A DNA stretch of 64,000 nucleotides from Hymenochaete sp. R1 (taxonomy: Eukaryota; Basidiomycota; Agaricomycetes; Hymenochaetales; Hymenochaetaceae), in contig JAFREE010000081.1 of NCBI GenBank assembly GCA_019400425.1, forward strand, positions 1 to 64,000. Direction: 5' to 3'. The position numbers were made by a program, and so were the translations under genes. This document shows, piece after piece, positions 9,946-21,773 of this stretch (the stretch's first letter is position 1; each line of letters begins with the position of its first letter). The notes beneath the pieces are model-generated. The model was not told where the DNA came from. It saw only the letters and a program-made list of their open reading frames with translations, and did no database searches.

Positions 9946-11168
9946 ATGGTGACCCCCTCGTTTAACTCTGTCTTATTGACAGATTCGTTCTTGACCTTCA
10001 TAGTAATTGCGACTATCACCTTGATCACGCTGAAGCTATTTCCTTTCAATCTTCGTTCAGAATGCACAATTTTAATCAACCGATGGCGTTTTCATGGGTT
10101 TCACGAGGATGTGCAGGAAGCTTTACATGCTCTTCATTCATATCGTGCTTTGTCTATGACGGAGACGAAGCAAATGCAGAAGGCTTATGAGAGTCTTCCT
10201 AGGGCCCACAGACGCGTTGGCCGAGAACTGGGCTATACAGTAAAGCTGGCCCGACGCGCGGAGTGCTCGAACAAGAACGCATCGGTCATCGAAGCCATTG
10301 CAAAAAATACGTCGGAAAAAGCAGGTATCAATGTCCCGGCTGTCTGGAACACGCCCAACGGAAGCTTGCGGGAGGTCAGAGAGGCTCTACGTCACTTTGT
10401 GAGGGACTGGAGTGTTGAAAGTGCTCAAGAGCGGTCGTCCGTTTTCGAGCCCATCCTCCAAATATTGGCGCGTGTAGAAATTCGCGAACGGCCTTTGCGG
10501 AAGGTTTTGGTTCCTGGGAGCGGACTAGGGCGTCTTGCATGGGAAATAAGCAAACTTGGTGACGTGTCACCGTTGTCTAAGCATACATTCGACTAATAAT
10601 GACCCCAGGGTTTGAAACGTCCGCCGATGAATTATCCTCTTTCATGAACCTTGCATTCAAGTTCCTTGTTTCTTCTTCGGCCACGACCTTTACGTTTCAG
10701 CATACCATTTACCCTTATGCGCATTGGTTCTCCCACTCACGGAGTAACGCGAGTCTATTTCGACCCGTCTCATTTCCGGACGAACTGCCTCGTTTATCAG
10801 CTCACTTTCGCCACATCGAGGGCGACTTCCTGCGACTTTCGCCGCCTGGTTCATATGACTTTATCGTCACGCAATTCTTCATCGACACCTCCAAAAATAT
10901 AATAGCTACTTTGGAACAAATCCACAGACTGCTTCGTCCTGGCGGAACGTGGATCAATCTGGGACCTCTGTTGTGGCGAGGAGGCGCGCAGGCCGCCTTG
11001 GAGCTAAGTTTAGATGAAGTGCTAGACTTGGCAGACAAATCCGGGTTCGACGTCGATCCAAGCAGCAGACGATCCATTGAATGCGAATACACGTCGGACA
11101 ATGAAGCGATGATGAAGTGGATATATATCGCGGAATTATGGGTTGCGACGAAGCGCTCGCAAGATTAG
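9946..11168 (+). CDS. Carnosine N-methyltransferase-like protein (N2227 family)
   Basis: Two exons (9946-10558, 10609-11168) encode 390 aa. The SAM-binding motif is KVLVPGSGLGRLAWEISKLG at about residues 186-205, split by the intron in its last Gly. The family-specific stretches follow: GFETSADELSSFM, FRHIEGDF, FIDTSKNIIATLEQIHRLL, RPGGTWINLGPLLW and SLDEVLDLADKSGF. Known members (human CARNMT1, yeast YNL092W) methylate carnosine to anserine. Fungi make little or no carnosine as far as I know, so the real acceptor may be another His-containing peptide. Residues about 14-34 (FLTFIVIATITLITLKLF) form a membrane anchor not present in the human enzyme. The Met at 9946 is the only in-frame start that includes the anchor. 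Confidence 0.9.
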
Positions 11169-11696
11169 TTTACGCAACCTCCATCCAACGTGCATCCTCG
11201 ACTTTCTCGGGAGAACGGCAGGTTGTTGGAAACGCTGGTCTCAGAAGACACAGGATTCCTTATGGGGAAAGCTATTTTTAGGTCTATGTTCATTGTTCGC
11301 CACACTTCAAATCCGAGGTGTCTATTTTTGAATTCGGATTTGACCTGGGTTGGCTCATAAAAAATATTTGGTATATACAAACGAACTGAAACCACGGTGA
11401 GGATGAGGCCCATATTTGCCAATTAGTCTGTCTCATCAAATAATTTTCACCAGCACTGATATCATGAAACTAAACCTGCGTATATGAAGGGGGGAAAGAT
11501 AAAATATTCGTCTCTCCCTCTTATGAAACTGCTCGCCACCTTTCTTTTCATGGGATAGCCGATTCTGTGGCACCACAAAGACACTGCCTCAGCGTCTGTT
11601 TCGTAGCACATAAATATTGTACTTTCGTGGCAACAGGAATGACCACTGTCTTCCTTGGCACTTTCCTTCTCTGTTACTCGATTATTATCCTATAAC
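11169..11696. other. Intergenic upstream of CipC-like gene
   Basis: No gene was recognised. The part just before 11697 is pyrimidine-rich (TTCCTTCTCTG), typical of the core promoter of strongly expressed fungal genes. Confidence 0.4.
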
Positions 11697-12193
11697 ATGG
11701 GTATCCTGAGATGGATCAGGGAACAGTTGAAGGGCGATGATGGTAGCAAATACCTCAACGAGCACAGCAGTTCTGAGCTCGACGAGGTCCGTGAGGAAGC
11801 TAGGGCGAAGAAGCACGAAGAGGGGCACGCACCCGGTCATCCCAGTGAGCTGATAGTCTCCATCTATACATATCTAGACAATAAATGTTGGTGTTCTAAT
11901 ATAACAGAGACGATCGCTTTGGTAACTTTCGCGGGTGTAGAGATTCTGAACCGAAAACGGGAGAAAGAAGGCAAGAAAAAGATAGGTTTTACTAAGGTAA
12001 GTCTCTAATATCTATCTTCGCATGGGTATACACTGTCATAGGTATGGATGATAACACGCATGTCCAGGCTATCCTTTTATCTTTTGCTGCGGCCGAGATT
12101 GACAAGGTAGCAGAGGGTGAGGCTGAGAAGATGCGTCTTAAGAAGCAGGCCGAAAAGCATATTGATAAGAAGTTAGAGCAAGGCGACTATTGA
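11697..12193 (+). CDS. CipC-like stress/antibiotic-response protein (DUF3759)
   Basis: Three exons (11697-11844, 11908-11996, 12068-12193) encode 120 aa. The start MGILRWIREQLKG and the later pattern TIALVTFAGVEILNRKREKEG, FTKAILLSFAAAEIDKVAE and EKMRLKKQAEKHIDKKLEQ fit the CipC/DUF3759 family: short, charged proteins with a repeated hydrophobic A(A/G)xExxK helix, induced by concanamycin, other stresses and hyphal growth. Function is not known. The first intron (63 nt, GTGAGC...CAG) is a multiple of three and open, so it would also read through as coding; I favour removal because it has full splice signals and breaks the family pattern if retained. N-terminal MGIL-x-W is similar to other members. 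Confidence 0.8.
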
Positions 12194-12364
12194 GTAGCGC
12201 CTCATCATAATCTGTAGCAAGCTGCCATTACCTTCCACTTTTGTATTTACTAGATTGCCTCTTGTGTCAGAAAGGTTCTATAGATGTGTATGACTCTAAA
12301 TTACAGGAGTTTTGTCTATCCCATGGCGTCGGCAAATGATTTGTAAGGATCGCCCACAATGAAA

Positions 12365-13744
12365 CTAGGTAACTAAGAAAGCTGTAGGTGCGAGCCCTGC
12401 TTCGCCGTCATCCGCAGGTAAATGTGCTACTGCACGCATCATGGTACCCTCTTCAAATCTCTCGAACACTTTGATGCCACCTCCTTGAGCCCCGCCAACA
12501 ATCACATATCGATCATCAGGTCCAAAGAAAGTGAAGCTGCGAACGTGTTTGAGCCCTGTTTCGACTTGCCCGACGAGCTGGAGCTTTGCTTCGCCATCGC
12601 GGTGTTCAGCAAAGATTGATATAATATCACCGTGAGGTCGAGGATCGTTGCGGTTAGAGGCGTAGAGAAGCACTTTGGGGAATTGCGTGCTCAGAACTGG
12701 GCTTAGCAACTCTGCCGCGAGCATTGTATTCGGTTTGACTTTCTCTGGCCCTGCCAACGAAGCATCCGCCAAGAATATAGGATCGGATGGGCTGCTGCTC
12801 AGAGGGGAGAAGGTATGCACTGTAATACTCCTACTGAGTTCGAGGAGAGAATATAGCTTGCCCACTGTGGCCGGGACAGAGTTGATTTCAATATCAAACC
12901 AACCAGGACTTTTCGATAACCCACTTACTTCGGACAATAATATGTCTGGGACCGCCTCCGGCATGTTCAGTAAAGGATATTTCCCCCTTATTTCCCCACA
13001 CGCCCTCGCTATTTTTCTGTAGCCTCCAGATTTTGTCTGATCCTAAGTCTGGAATGAGAATCTCTTGTAGAGTTTTGGGGTTAGAGGGACTTTCTATCCC
13101 ATAAACCTGGTGGGCGTGAGACTGCTCCTGCCGTTCAGAAAGCGGGCCGGAACCGGTGAATTGAAGAGGCGGCTGAGACTCAGAGAGCCTCACGCCATCA
13201 TGCGCGCTCTCAAGCCTGTAGAATCCAATGTTTCCGGAGGAATACTATCAATTCAATTATTAAAGTTCACCACGATAAGAGGGAAATACGAATAACTTGT
13301 GAATCAACTTACATTTCCCGCGATCACTTCATTTCCAGTGACAAGAAGGTGACAAGGGTCGGCACCACCGCTTGATACGTTGGCGATTACTGAACCCTTG
13401 CCAGTCGACGCATCATACTTCAGCGCAAGGATGCGACCATCAGATTGTTCAAGTCCCGTGAATAACAGTGTTCCATTCGTTGGATGCCGTTCAATCCACG
13501 ACGGGTGGTGACCAACAGGAATCGATGACACGAGCGACAGTGCCTGATCGGTGGGTTTGGAGGTGTCAAATGAGAGGGTGTGGATGGAATCCGTGTATGA
13601 TGCAACAGTGATGTGATAAACCGCCATGTTTGGTGCTTTCGCTCGCAGCGAGGGTTTGAGTAACTTAACGAGTCTCCTCAACCTGGAGAGCAAGTCAACG
13701 GAGATGTTTTGGATGGTTTTTATGCCAGTGAGAAAAGAGTCCAT
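12365..13744 (-). CDS. Lactonase-type seven-bladed beta-propeller protein
   Basis: Three exons (13313-13744, 12929-13244, 12365-12864) encode 415 aa, or 376 aa if translation begins at the internal ATG at 13627 (MAVYHITVASYTDSIHTLSF). The repeated blades match the 6-phosphogluconolactonase / carboxy-cis,cis-muconate cyclase superfamily: GHHPSWIERHPTNGTLLFTG, GGADPCHLLVTGN, HQVYGIE, GGGPRHI, LYSLLELSRSITVHTF, LLYASNRN and RYVIVGGAQGGGIKVFERF. The exact substrate cannot be read from sequence; in fungi members act on aromatic-catabolism lactones or stay uncharacterised. The 39 extra N-terminal residues are basic and acid-poor, which could be a mitochondrial presequence or untranslated sequence. 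It converges on the CipC-like gene with 171 bp between stops. Confidence 0.85.
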
Positions 13745-14343
13745 TACCTAGTTCCCTGGTACGAGTTTACGACAGCCTTGGATTTATACTTGTCGGGTGG
13801 TGTTCCTATCACCGATATGAACCCGAGACGTAATGAATAACAAAGGCGATAAGTTGTTTACCAAGCAGTCGTACTTGCAAGATAGGTTTCATGTCTATTA
13901 CTTAGAAGTGCGTATGGCTTCCACTCACCTTGGCTTTTAAAAATACGGCAGTGACAAGGGGACGGAGAGAAAGGAACTGACGGTGATTTGCGCGCCAATC
14001 GCCGAAATTGATCCTGTTTGGCTGTGAGGTCAATAGCAAGAAAGAGCCATGTTCTTTATCGTTTGCGCCTTCATAACGACTCCAAATGCTGCATATGGTG
14101 GAAGATGCTTGGACTTGCGTATGTTCAAGGACCCTTGATAAATTTACAATTCCTCCCTTGTTTGTCCGCTTGTCGTCGTCTTGTCTCACTCCGAAGAAGT
14201 TCCGACACGGTCGCTTCAATGACCGACACAGTCTTCTTCAAGTTGAGCATGGTAGGTCTTGATCGTCATCTCTCTGAGTTTTTGACGGATCAATGATGTA
14301 CTTAGAAGGCTGATAAAGGCGATTGAAAGTCGGGCGGAAATAA
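13745..14343. other. Gene-poor stretch, no gene recognised
   Basis: This begins with the lactonase promoter. Both strands contain open frames of about 90-105 codons around 13902-14296, but they have no recognisable motif, no hydrophobic pattern and no convincing splice partners. I see nothing I can name. Confidence 0.35.
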
Positions 14344-14880
14344 CACGAACTCTGTTTCTTCGAAGAAGAAGAAAAGAAGGAGAAGGGCGACGCTAGTTTC
14401 CTTTTCGCACGGGTCCGTCGTTTTCTCTACCGCGGCTCTCACGTTTGGGTCAACCGCCGCCGTAAGCACCCGCCATTGGACTCAGTGGACTCAGTGTCCA
14501 ATGACGAATTGCAGGAAGCGGTCGATCGAATCGACCAGCGGATGCTCGAAATGAACCAGTGACTGGTGGTCGTTTAAGTCGTTGCTGGAGTAGACCTCCC
14601 CATACGACCGACATACTGGACGAGCTTGTTACTGACTTTTCTTGGCTTTTGACTGGCACGATCTCTATCAGGCACCAAAGAATAGATTCTTTCAGGTCCC
14701 TAGTGATCTGTATAGAGAAGGATTCAGGTGAATCAATTCATTGATCATCTGTGGCAGCAGCTCCCAATAGCTACGACTCAAGAGGATGCGGCACACTCCG
14801 AGTCGCAGGCCTCAGAGACAATTCTTTCGACAAGTAGGCAATTTGAGCACCGTATTGGCACAAAAGCCATGACGCCCTTG
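14344..14880 (+). other. Possible fragment of an unrecognised gene
   Basis: From 14344 to 14559 the plus strand has 72 open codons with protein-like composition: RVRRFLYRGSHVWVNRRRKH, then a Ser/Asp linker and a charged helix ELQEAVDRIDQRMLEMNQ. It ends at a possible GTGACT donor. Further downstream, 14704-14880 can be read as one or two exons (for example SLVICIEKDS) next to plausible CAG acceptors. No in-frame ATG precedes the basic part and I could not build a complete chain, so this may be a gene with a missed first exon or a decayed one. Confidence 0.25.
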
Positions 14881-16351
14881 TCCGATTAGCGTCTTATCAA
14901 GCGCGCAACTCGTATACCATGGTTTCTGAGGCCGGTGCCGTCCAAATCCTGATACCAGTGACGTTGCGTTGCCGGGATGAAGCGCCGTTTGGTAAGATTT
15001 TTTCCAGCTCTATGGTGAGAAAAAGAAGAGGGGAAGGAAAGAGCTCCTACAGAGCGCAGAATAAATCCAAGGGAAGGTTTTCTAGGTCGAGCAAAACTCA
15101 CTGTCCTTGATTTTAGCTCTCAAAACATGTGTATGTTTTAACGACTTGCAATGCGACGCTTCCGTTCTGATTCCCTTATACCACGCCAAACAGTTTAGGG
15201 GCCCGGGCAGAGATATGGTATGCATTTCTCTTTCGTCTTGCACATCCACAAGTTTTATTGGACGAAATCTGTTCTAGGGTAGATATCGACGTCGTCACCC
15301 CCTTCCCCTGGTGTGTTGGAATAAACCGTATTGGCTAGCTTCCCCGCGATGGATTAATCGGGTCTCACTGAAAGCTTTTAAATCAGCTGTAGGATCTTAT
15401 CTCAACGACTCTTTCCTGCGACTTGCATTTTAGAAAGCTCCCGAAGATTCCGCCCCTTTACAGTCGTAATTGCGGCGACAATATGCTTCGATGTAATTTT
15501 TGCGTTTCGGTGAGACCTCGTATCGCTAAGTACGAAACTCGGTGACTCGGAACGAACGGTATGTTATCGTAGAACGCGTGTTTGCTCCGCACACAATAAA
15601 CTCAACCATTGCTTGTTATTTAATGATTTTGCTCGTGGCGGAGACCGGAATTGCAGTTCGAGTAAACTGCTCTCCGGTAAGCCGCCTTAATTCCAGATAA
15701 TGGCCAAAAGCCTATCTAAATAACATCCGTCTTGGTTTTGAAGAGTCTTCAGCATGCTGAGAATACGAACTTCTTTTATCGTAAGCCATGATCGTGACTA
15801 TGCGACTCGATTACTGGACTGTAAGTTTCATGGTTTACTTAGGCATAGTGCGCAATGAAGAAAAATCACTAAGTTTGTAGGAGCCTTCTCATGCTGATTT
15901 CTGGTTAAACTGATATTTCGTGCTCAATAGCGAAAAGCTAAGGTTGGTCATATTTCAGTCTATGCAGACCATATACATGTAGTGGCATAGGGTCGTTTCT
16001 TTTCTTTAAATTGAAAGTATTTTTTACTGGTATCCAGTCTTATCAACCCAATGTCAAACAAGATCATGATCGTGGTGCATCTCTGCGACTACGCCTGATC
16101 TTGACATACACCACGAAGCTCAAACGATAATATGGAAGATTGTGCATGATCTGAAAGGGAACTCTCCTTCTCACTCTGGAATGTAGACATTGGAGACAAT
16201 GCACATAATCGGTCGTATTATTACACTAGCAGTGTTTCACAATATGCATATATTGACGAAATGCATATGTTATGTAGCAGCGCACTCAGAATTTTCACCG
16301 GCGTGGAAAGGAGTAGGAGTACAGGACCAATAAATTTGGCATCCAAATCTC
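14881..16351. other. Long gene-free interval before the CE16 stop
   Basis: About 1.5 kb with frequent stops in all frames. Apart from the hairpin at 15637-15686, I see no tRNA, rRNA or transposon signature. The last part, after 16000, is AT-rich and probably holds the esterase 3' region. Confidence 0.4.
15637..15686. repeat. Imperfect inverted repeat / hairpin
   Basis: The left arm starts GGCGG, then ACCGGA, then GCAGT; the right arm reads ACTGC, then TCCGGT, then CCGCC. Paired in antiparallel order, three blocks (5+6+5 bp) match perfectly around an 8-nt loop (tcgagtaa), separated by small mismatched bulges. It could be an RNA hairpin, a relic of a small inverted-repeat element, or chance in a non-coding region. 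Confidence 0.4.
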
Positions 16352-17814
16352 TCACCAGACAGTGTTTGCCAACACAGTCGACACATTTTGCCCCCAGATC
16401 ATATGCGCCTCGCCTACAAATGACAATGAACTGTTGACTATTTTATACAGAAAGAAATCGCTTACTCGTCGGGTGGAGGTTGTTGCTTATACAAAATAGG
16501 AATTGTTCATGATCAATGTCGGAGGAATTGAATGAGGCGTTGCAGACTTACCCCCAGAAATCACCGGTATTACCGTACGACGTGCTGTCCACGAACCCGA
16601 AGGCGGACGGATTATCCAACACAAGAGTAAAAGCGGAGTTAGAGTCCCATACCCACGTAGCAACCTTCAAATTCAATTAAGTGACACGTATCAATACAAT
16701 ACAGATTCTCGAAGAGGAAGCTTACATCGGAATGGTTCGATTCCAAAGCAGTGGCCCGGCCCGCCAGCTTGGAGTTGTACCCGGCTATGACTGTCTTCAA
16801 GAGAGCCTGAGCGTCGGTAGATTGGGCGAGCATCTGCGTCAAATTAATCCTTGATTCCGAATTCTTTGAACTTCTTAGAATGTACTTACCAGAGGTGAGC
16901 GGTCAGTCGGTGGAACATTGATAAAGAGGAAATTACGTCCTCCAACGTCGCTAAGGGCTGGTTAGATTCACGCTCAAAAGACATGTTATAAAGCATACTA
17001 CTGCATCAGCATATCAGCCTCTATGTTAATACTTGATATGAGAGGTAAACTTACGATCTTTTCCACCAGAGCAAAGTATGCGTCCAGAAGAGTGTCCGAA
17101 AATCTAGAAACCGAACGTCAATTTCTTTCACCTTTACTAAGGCCTCGGATCAAATTAAGTGGGAAACACTAACGCATCGCGGTCTCCACTCTCGTAGTAT
17201 GAGTTACCAAGGTCGTTAATCCCGATCCAGAACGAGAACAGCGAATTATCACCCGCCCATTGAGTAGTCTCTGGCTTCAAAGCAGCTCCACTCAGGAATT
17301 GATTAACTTGATCCGTCATGGAGAGCACTGTCGGCTCGAACGGTGTCACTAACGAGGCTGCATACCCAAAGAATGGCAATCAGCGCATATAAACTTAGAT
17401 TTCGCCGAAAAGAAGTCTTACAGTCGATCGTTGCTCCGCCGTATGCATAATTGTACGTAAGTACCAAAGAATTGTTGAACTGCGTTGTGTCGACATCGAT
17501 CCAGTTCGTGCCTCCTACGGCGGTGTAGCCCTAAAGAAATGCCATTGATGAGAAAGGAGGTCGGAGTTGACGTCCACGGTAAATTGGAAGACGTACAGGG
17601 TAAGGGGGATTACCAAGTGGGTTATCGTCTGTTGGAAGGGTCCCTGCTGGGTCAAAGCCTGTCTGCGTGTACGAGTCTCCGCTGATGTCGGGTGATGAAC
17701 GTCTTGCTTGAGCTTCGAATTGAGAGGAACTCACAAGCTAAACCAGTAATTTTGAGCGAAAGCAAGCTCGGCCACCGCGAAAATGCAGAGTACGGACAAC
17801 TTCGTAAGTGCCAT
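16352..17814 (-). CDS. Secreted SGNH esterase, carbohydrate esterase family 16
   Basis: Eleven exons (17735-17814, 17597-17681, 17422-17530, 17174-17357, 17055-17103, 16999-17018, 16890-16950, 16726-16833, 16552-16664, 16466-16485, 16352-16413) encode 296 aa. Residues 1-21 ([20 protein letters not shown]) are a signal peptide. Block I is [10 protein letters not shown] with nucleophile Ser30; [19 protein letters not shown] and [10 protein letters not shown] follow; block III is [33 protein letters not shown] and FWGNNLHPTS complete it. CE16 enzymes remove acetyl groups from plant-wall oligosaccharides from the non-reducing end. Two exons are only 20 nt. At the catalytic Asp-x-x-His position I read Asn271-Asn-Leu-His274, so the usual Asp is absent unless another residue serves. 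Family and secretion are clear. Confidence 0.92.
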
Positions 17815-18237
17815 AGTTGTTGTTGAATTGCGATAGTGTGACCTACAAGATGAGAATCGAAGGCTTTATATCAACAGGCCCAATGCTTTTCACAGTAATG
17901 TATACATCATTGACGGGCCGGAGCGTCAACCGTCAACTATGGTTCGGATCACCGCATTATGAGCAGAAGTAGAGCACCTACAATCAAATCCGAGATTGGA
18001 CCGAATTTCTTCGACATCCAATGAGTCCATTACAGTTCCGATAGATTCTCGGAAACTGGAACAGAGTGCATCTAGTCAGATGATAGTCCTCGAGTCGGAT
18101 GCAGACTTTTTTCTGTTTGCTCAAGCATGTTTCTTCGAATATCTGCTTCTTGTGGTTGCCGATTACAAAATTTCTTTGTGAAGTCCGGCGTAGATAAATA
18201 AAAATCATCCATTATTTTGATTAGCAACAAGTGGCGT
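17815..18237. other. Spacer: CE16 promoter and glucosidase II 3' end
   Basis: No gene was seen. A frame of 61 codons on the plus strand (17996-18181) has no family features. The stretch just before 17814 is the likely core promoter of the esterase. Confidence 0.4.
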
Positions 18238-21200
18238 CTATGCCACAACAATGCTCCAGTCTGACACGATATGCACACCTGGATTCTTGATAGTCAATAC
18301 GCTCGACATTCCCTCGTCCGATGCCTGTGCTGCGACTCCCTCAAGGTAATCCCAATCCAACGGAATACCACCGTATGCCTTCACTTCGGTAGGCTTGCTC
18401 TTTAGACCAAGAACGACAATCTTCTCGACCTTGACAGTTTGGATAGACTTCGCGAAGGAATTGAACGGGTCATACGTTGTAAGTTCAACACCATCTACAG
18501 CCTGAGAAACATGACCCGGTACAAGATCCTTGCTGGAGATTTCCACGCCTGCTCCGGATAAGTTGACGTTGAATTCCCTCCAGACAATATTTCCCTGTTC
18601 ATGGGCGAAAGTATCCCCGTCGTCAAGATATAGCTTTCCCGTCGCCGAGCACGATGACCCGAGAGCGATTTTCAAGGTGAAAGGATCATTCTTCATTAGA
18701 GGCGAAGAACGACGAGGCCGTTCGCGGGTTGCTACGACCGACCCGCCTTGAATGAAGACAGGAACTTGGTCAAGGTCAGCTTTGACTGTAATCTTTTTTT
18801 GACCACCACGATAGATAGAGTTTGTGAAGTAGTCATAGTAAGGCTTGCATAGTTTGCAGTAGAGTCAGCGAGAAAATTGTTGGCACAAGAACTAGAACTT
18901 ACCTGATTGTCAGAAAGGTATACGGTAGTTTCGGTCGTTGCCTTCGAGGTGATCGGTTTCGCGAGAATACCTGATGAGCCAACATAAAACTGATTGTCAA
19001 TCGAAGTAGAACTTTCATCTTCAGGGAAAGCGAAGAATTGCGGTCTGGACGCGTGAATGAGTGAGAGTTATTCTTAATATGATCGAACGAAAGCTGTACC
19101 TCAAAACCGGGGCACCAGTTATACTGGCTTCGTGGAAGGCGGTGTACCAAACAGGAAGCATCTTGTATCGCAGCCGGAGAACATCGCGCAGCATACTCTT
19201 GTAAGGTTCGTCGAGAAGATAAGGTTCCCGTCTCTTCGTGTCGATATGCGCATGTGCACGGAAGAAGGGGAAGAAAGCACCCAGCTGGTACCAGCGAACT
19301 AGCATCTCAGGCTCGGGGTTGCCGAAAAAGCCTCCAACATCCGCTGTAATGCAATATTACTTTTTGCATGATCTAGGACGGGTGACACAGGCCTTACCTC
19401 CAGAAAAGGACATCCCACCCAAGCTGTTCGCAAGAACCATCTTCAGCCCAACTTCCATATGTTCCCAGGTACCGAGGTTGTCTCCGGTCCACATTGCACC
19501 GAAACGCTGAGAACCAGCGAAGAAAGAACGAGTCAAGACAAATGGTCTTTTCGGAGGGTCTGAACGATCGTAGAGAGCTTTCCAGGTTTGGTTGGTCTAC
19601 GTTCAAGGGAAGTCAGAACGTTTAGTTCAGGGTTCGAATACTGTAACACTCACAAAAAGCACGCCATTGATGTTGTGTACATCCCTGTGTTCCCAACCTC
19701 CGTGGTGAACGGCATCTTTTTGAAGAGTGATTTCTGGTCCGTTGAATATGGAAGGCTTCCCTGTCCGTCAGCATCATTCTACTCAGCCAATCAAGGGTAG
19801 CTCGACGCACCTCGTTCATGTCGTTCCAAATACCAGTGTTCTCGGTACTGTCAACCCACGTGAACTTGCCGTCCTTGGATTTTGTTGTCTTGAAGACCCT
19901 CTTCCACCAATCCCAGCTCTTCGGGTTGAAAAAGTCGACCCATGCACTGCTTCCACTCCAACACCACCCCTCAAAGTCGTTCGCGCCATCTGGCTTCTTG
20001 ATCAAGACATCAAGACTGGTTGCCTCCTTGTAAACTGGGTACTCGTCGACTCGTTTTAAGTGTGGGTCGATGATTACGACCATCTACGAAAATGGAGTCA
20101 GGATGTACATCCGGAATTATTTTTAAAAAAAAGCGAAGTAAAAACCTTCCGGCCAAGAGCCTCAACGTCTTGGATCATTTCAACGGGATCAGGGAAAGTC
20201 TTCTTATCCCACATGAAGTACATATGATCTTTAGCATATTCGATGTCAAGCCAGAAGACATCAACAGGAATGTCTTCTTGGTCAAAGCGATTTTGAACAC
20301 TACGGATATCATCGGAGGAAATGTAATTCCAACGGCATTGATGGTACCCAAGAGACCACTGGGACGGGAGGGTCGGGGTTCCGGTGAGGCGCGCATACTG
20401 AGCAGCCACGTCGGCCGGAGTGGGACCAGGGAGGAGGAACGTATCCAAAATACCGCTCTCCGAGACCCAGTGACTATGCGATGAATCCTTGTTCGGGTGC
20501 GAAACGTCTATCCACGTCTCTGAGCCTACGACGTGGAAAACGCCGACGGTCGAACCCTGTGCAGAATGCGCATACATGAGCGGGATGGACCCGTAAAGCG
20601 ACATGGGTGACGAAGCCAGATACTCGAAGACGTCAGCGTTGAAAAGTCGGTATGGTTCATCGAAGGTTGCTTCATCGCCAGTTGTGGTGGGGAGATCGAG
20701 CAACGTTGCGTGTTGGGGAATGCCGTATAGGTGAGAGTGACCAGGGAAGTCGATGTCAATGGATAAAGACTCAGGGCCTTAGGATACAATGAGCAGTTTT
20801 GCATGGCATATACCATTAACGAACGCACCTTTAGGTTTAGTGTCCTTCCAAGATTTAAAAGTCTCTTCCCACCACCCATCCTCTTCCCCTTCAAACCATG
20901 ACGCTGGATTCGATGATTCCAGGACTTGCTGCACCTCTTCACCTTCAGCAGGAGTCTCAGGTTCCGCGACTATTTCCTGCCTTTTCCGGAAATGTTCCAT
21001 GTGCAATAAACCTCCGCCGTTCATGACAATCTCCTCCTTTCCATCTCGCAACATAGTCACTTTAAGTGGTTCGAAAGAAACCACTACAGTGATATCGTCG
21101 TACTTAGCCTGGACTTCCTTCGCCCCAACGTTCCAGCGGATGCTTTTACTGATACTTGGGTCGGAAATCAGGGCCCACGAAGCTGCCTCGTCGTAATGCT

Positions 21201-21522
21201 TTCGTAGACCGTCAACTTCATTCAACCGAACACGCACTACGCCATCCTGAAGAACTTGTAAATCGAGCTTGAATTTGATGTCGGGGTAGATCGAGGATTT
21301 GACGGCTGCTGAAATGGTAGCTTCATTTTCGCCAACAACCAAAGAGGTAGGGTCAACGGAATAAGGAGAGTTCCAGCTTGCACTAGCTTCTTTCGCTCGA
21401 GCGGCGAGGGCGCGTCCTCTTCGGCAGAATGCCGACTGTGAACAAGTCTTCCAGTCACCAGTCTTCAGGGCTAGTAAAGGCGACACGTAGCATATCAGTA
21501 GCGCAAGCCCGAAAGCCCGCAT
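18238..21522 (-). CDS. ROT2: Glucosidase II alpha subunit (GH31)
   Basis: Eight exons (20829-21522, 20146-20777, 19811-20083, 19654-19755, 19398-19596, 19100-19343, 18903-19044, 18238-18843) encode 963 aa, near the 944 of human GANAB. The enzyme trims the two inner alpha-1,3-glucoses from N-glycans in the ER and so gates the calnexin cycle. A signal peptide (about residues 1-19) is followed by the conserved CSQSAFCRR, then [27 protein letters not shown], the nucleophile region [10 protein letters not shown] (Asp530), the acid/base region MWTGDN (Asp606), [19 protein letters not shown] and [15 protein letters not shown]. No HDEL is expected, since retention depends on the beta subunit. The acceptor before PSIFNGP is GGAAG|CCT. 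It is divergent from the cyclase gene. Confidence 0.97.
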
Positions 21523-21773
21523 AATGATCGTAAGTCGTAAAGCAGGATGGTGAACTTGCTCGTCTTCAGTGGTTGACCGAGTCTGCCAGTGGGCGCGCGG
21601 GTGAACGCCTTTCGCGTGGAAGTAAAGTATGGACGTGGCACAGAAAAACGCCAGTCTCGCGTCGGCATCCGGACGTGTATACTATTTGTTTGCATTTTGT
21701 TTGTTCACCTCTTCTGAGTCTCACTGAATCCTACTACTATTCAATCGCCAGTTGCAATCACGTCTTCTCAACG
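21523..21773. promoter_or_regulatory. Divergent promoter glucosidase II / cyclase-like
   Basis: The start codons lie 251 bp apart and face away from each other, so both promoters are here. The reading frame of the cyclase gene is open upstream to 21573 but the family starts at 21774. Confidence 0.4.
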
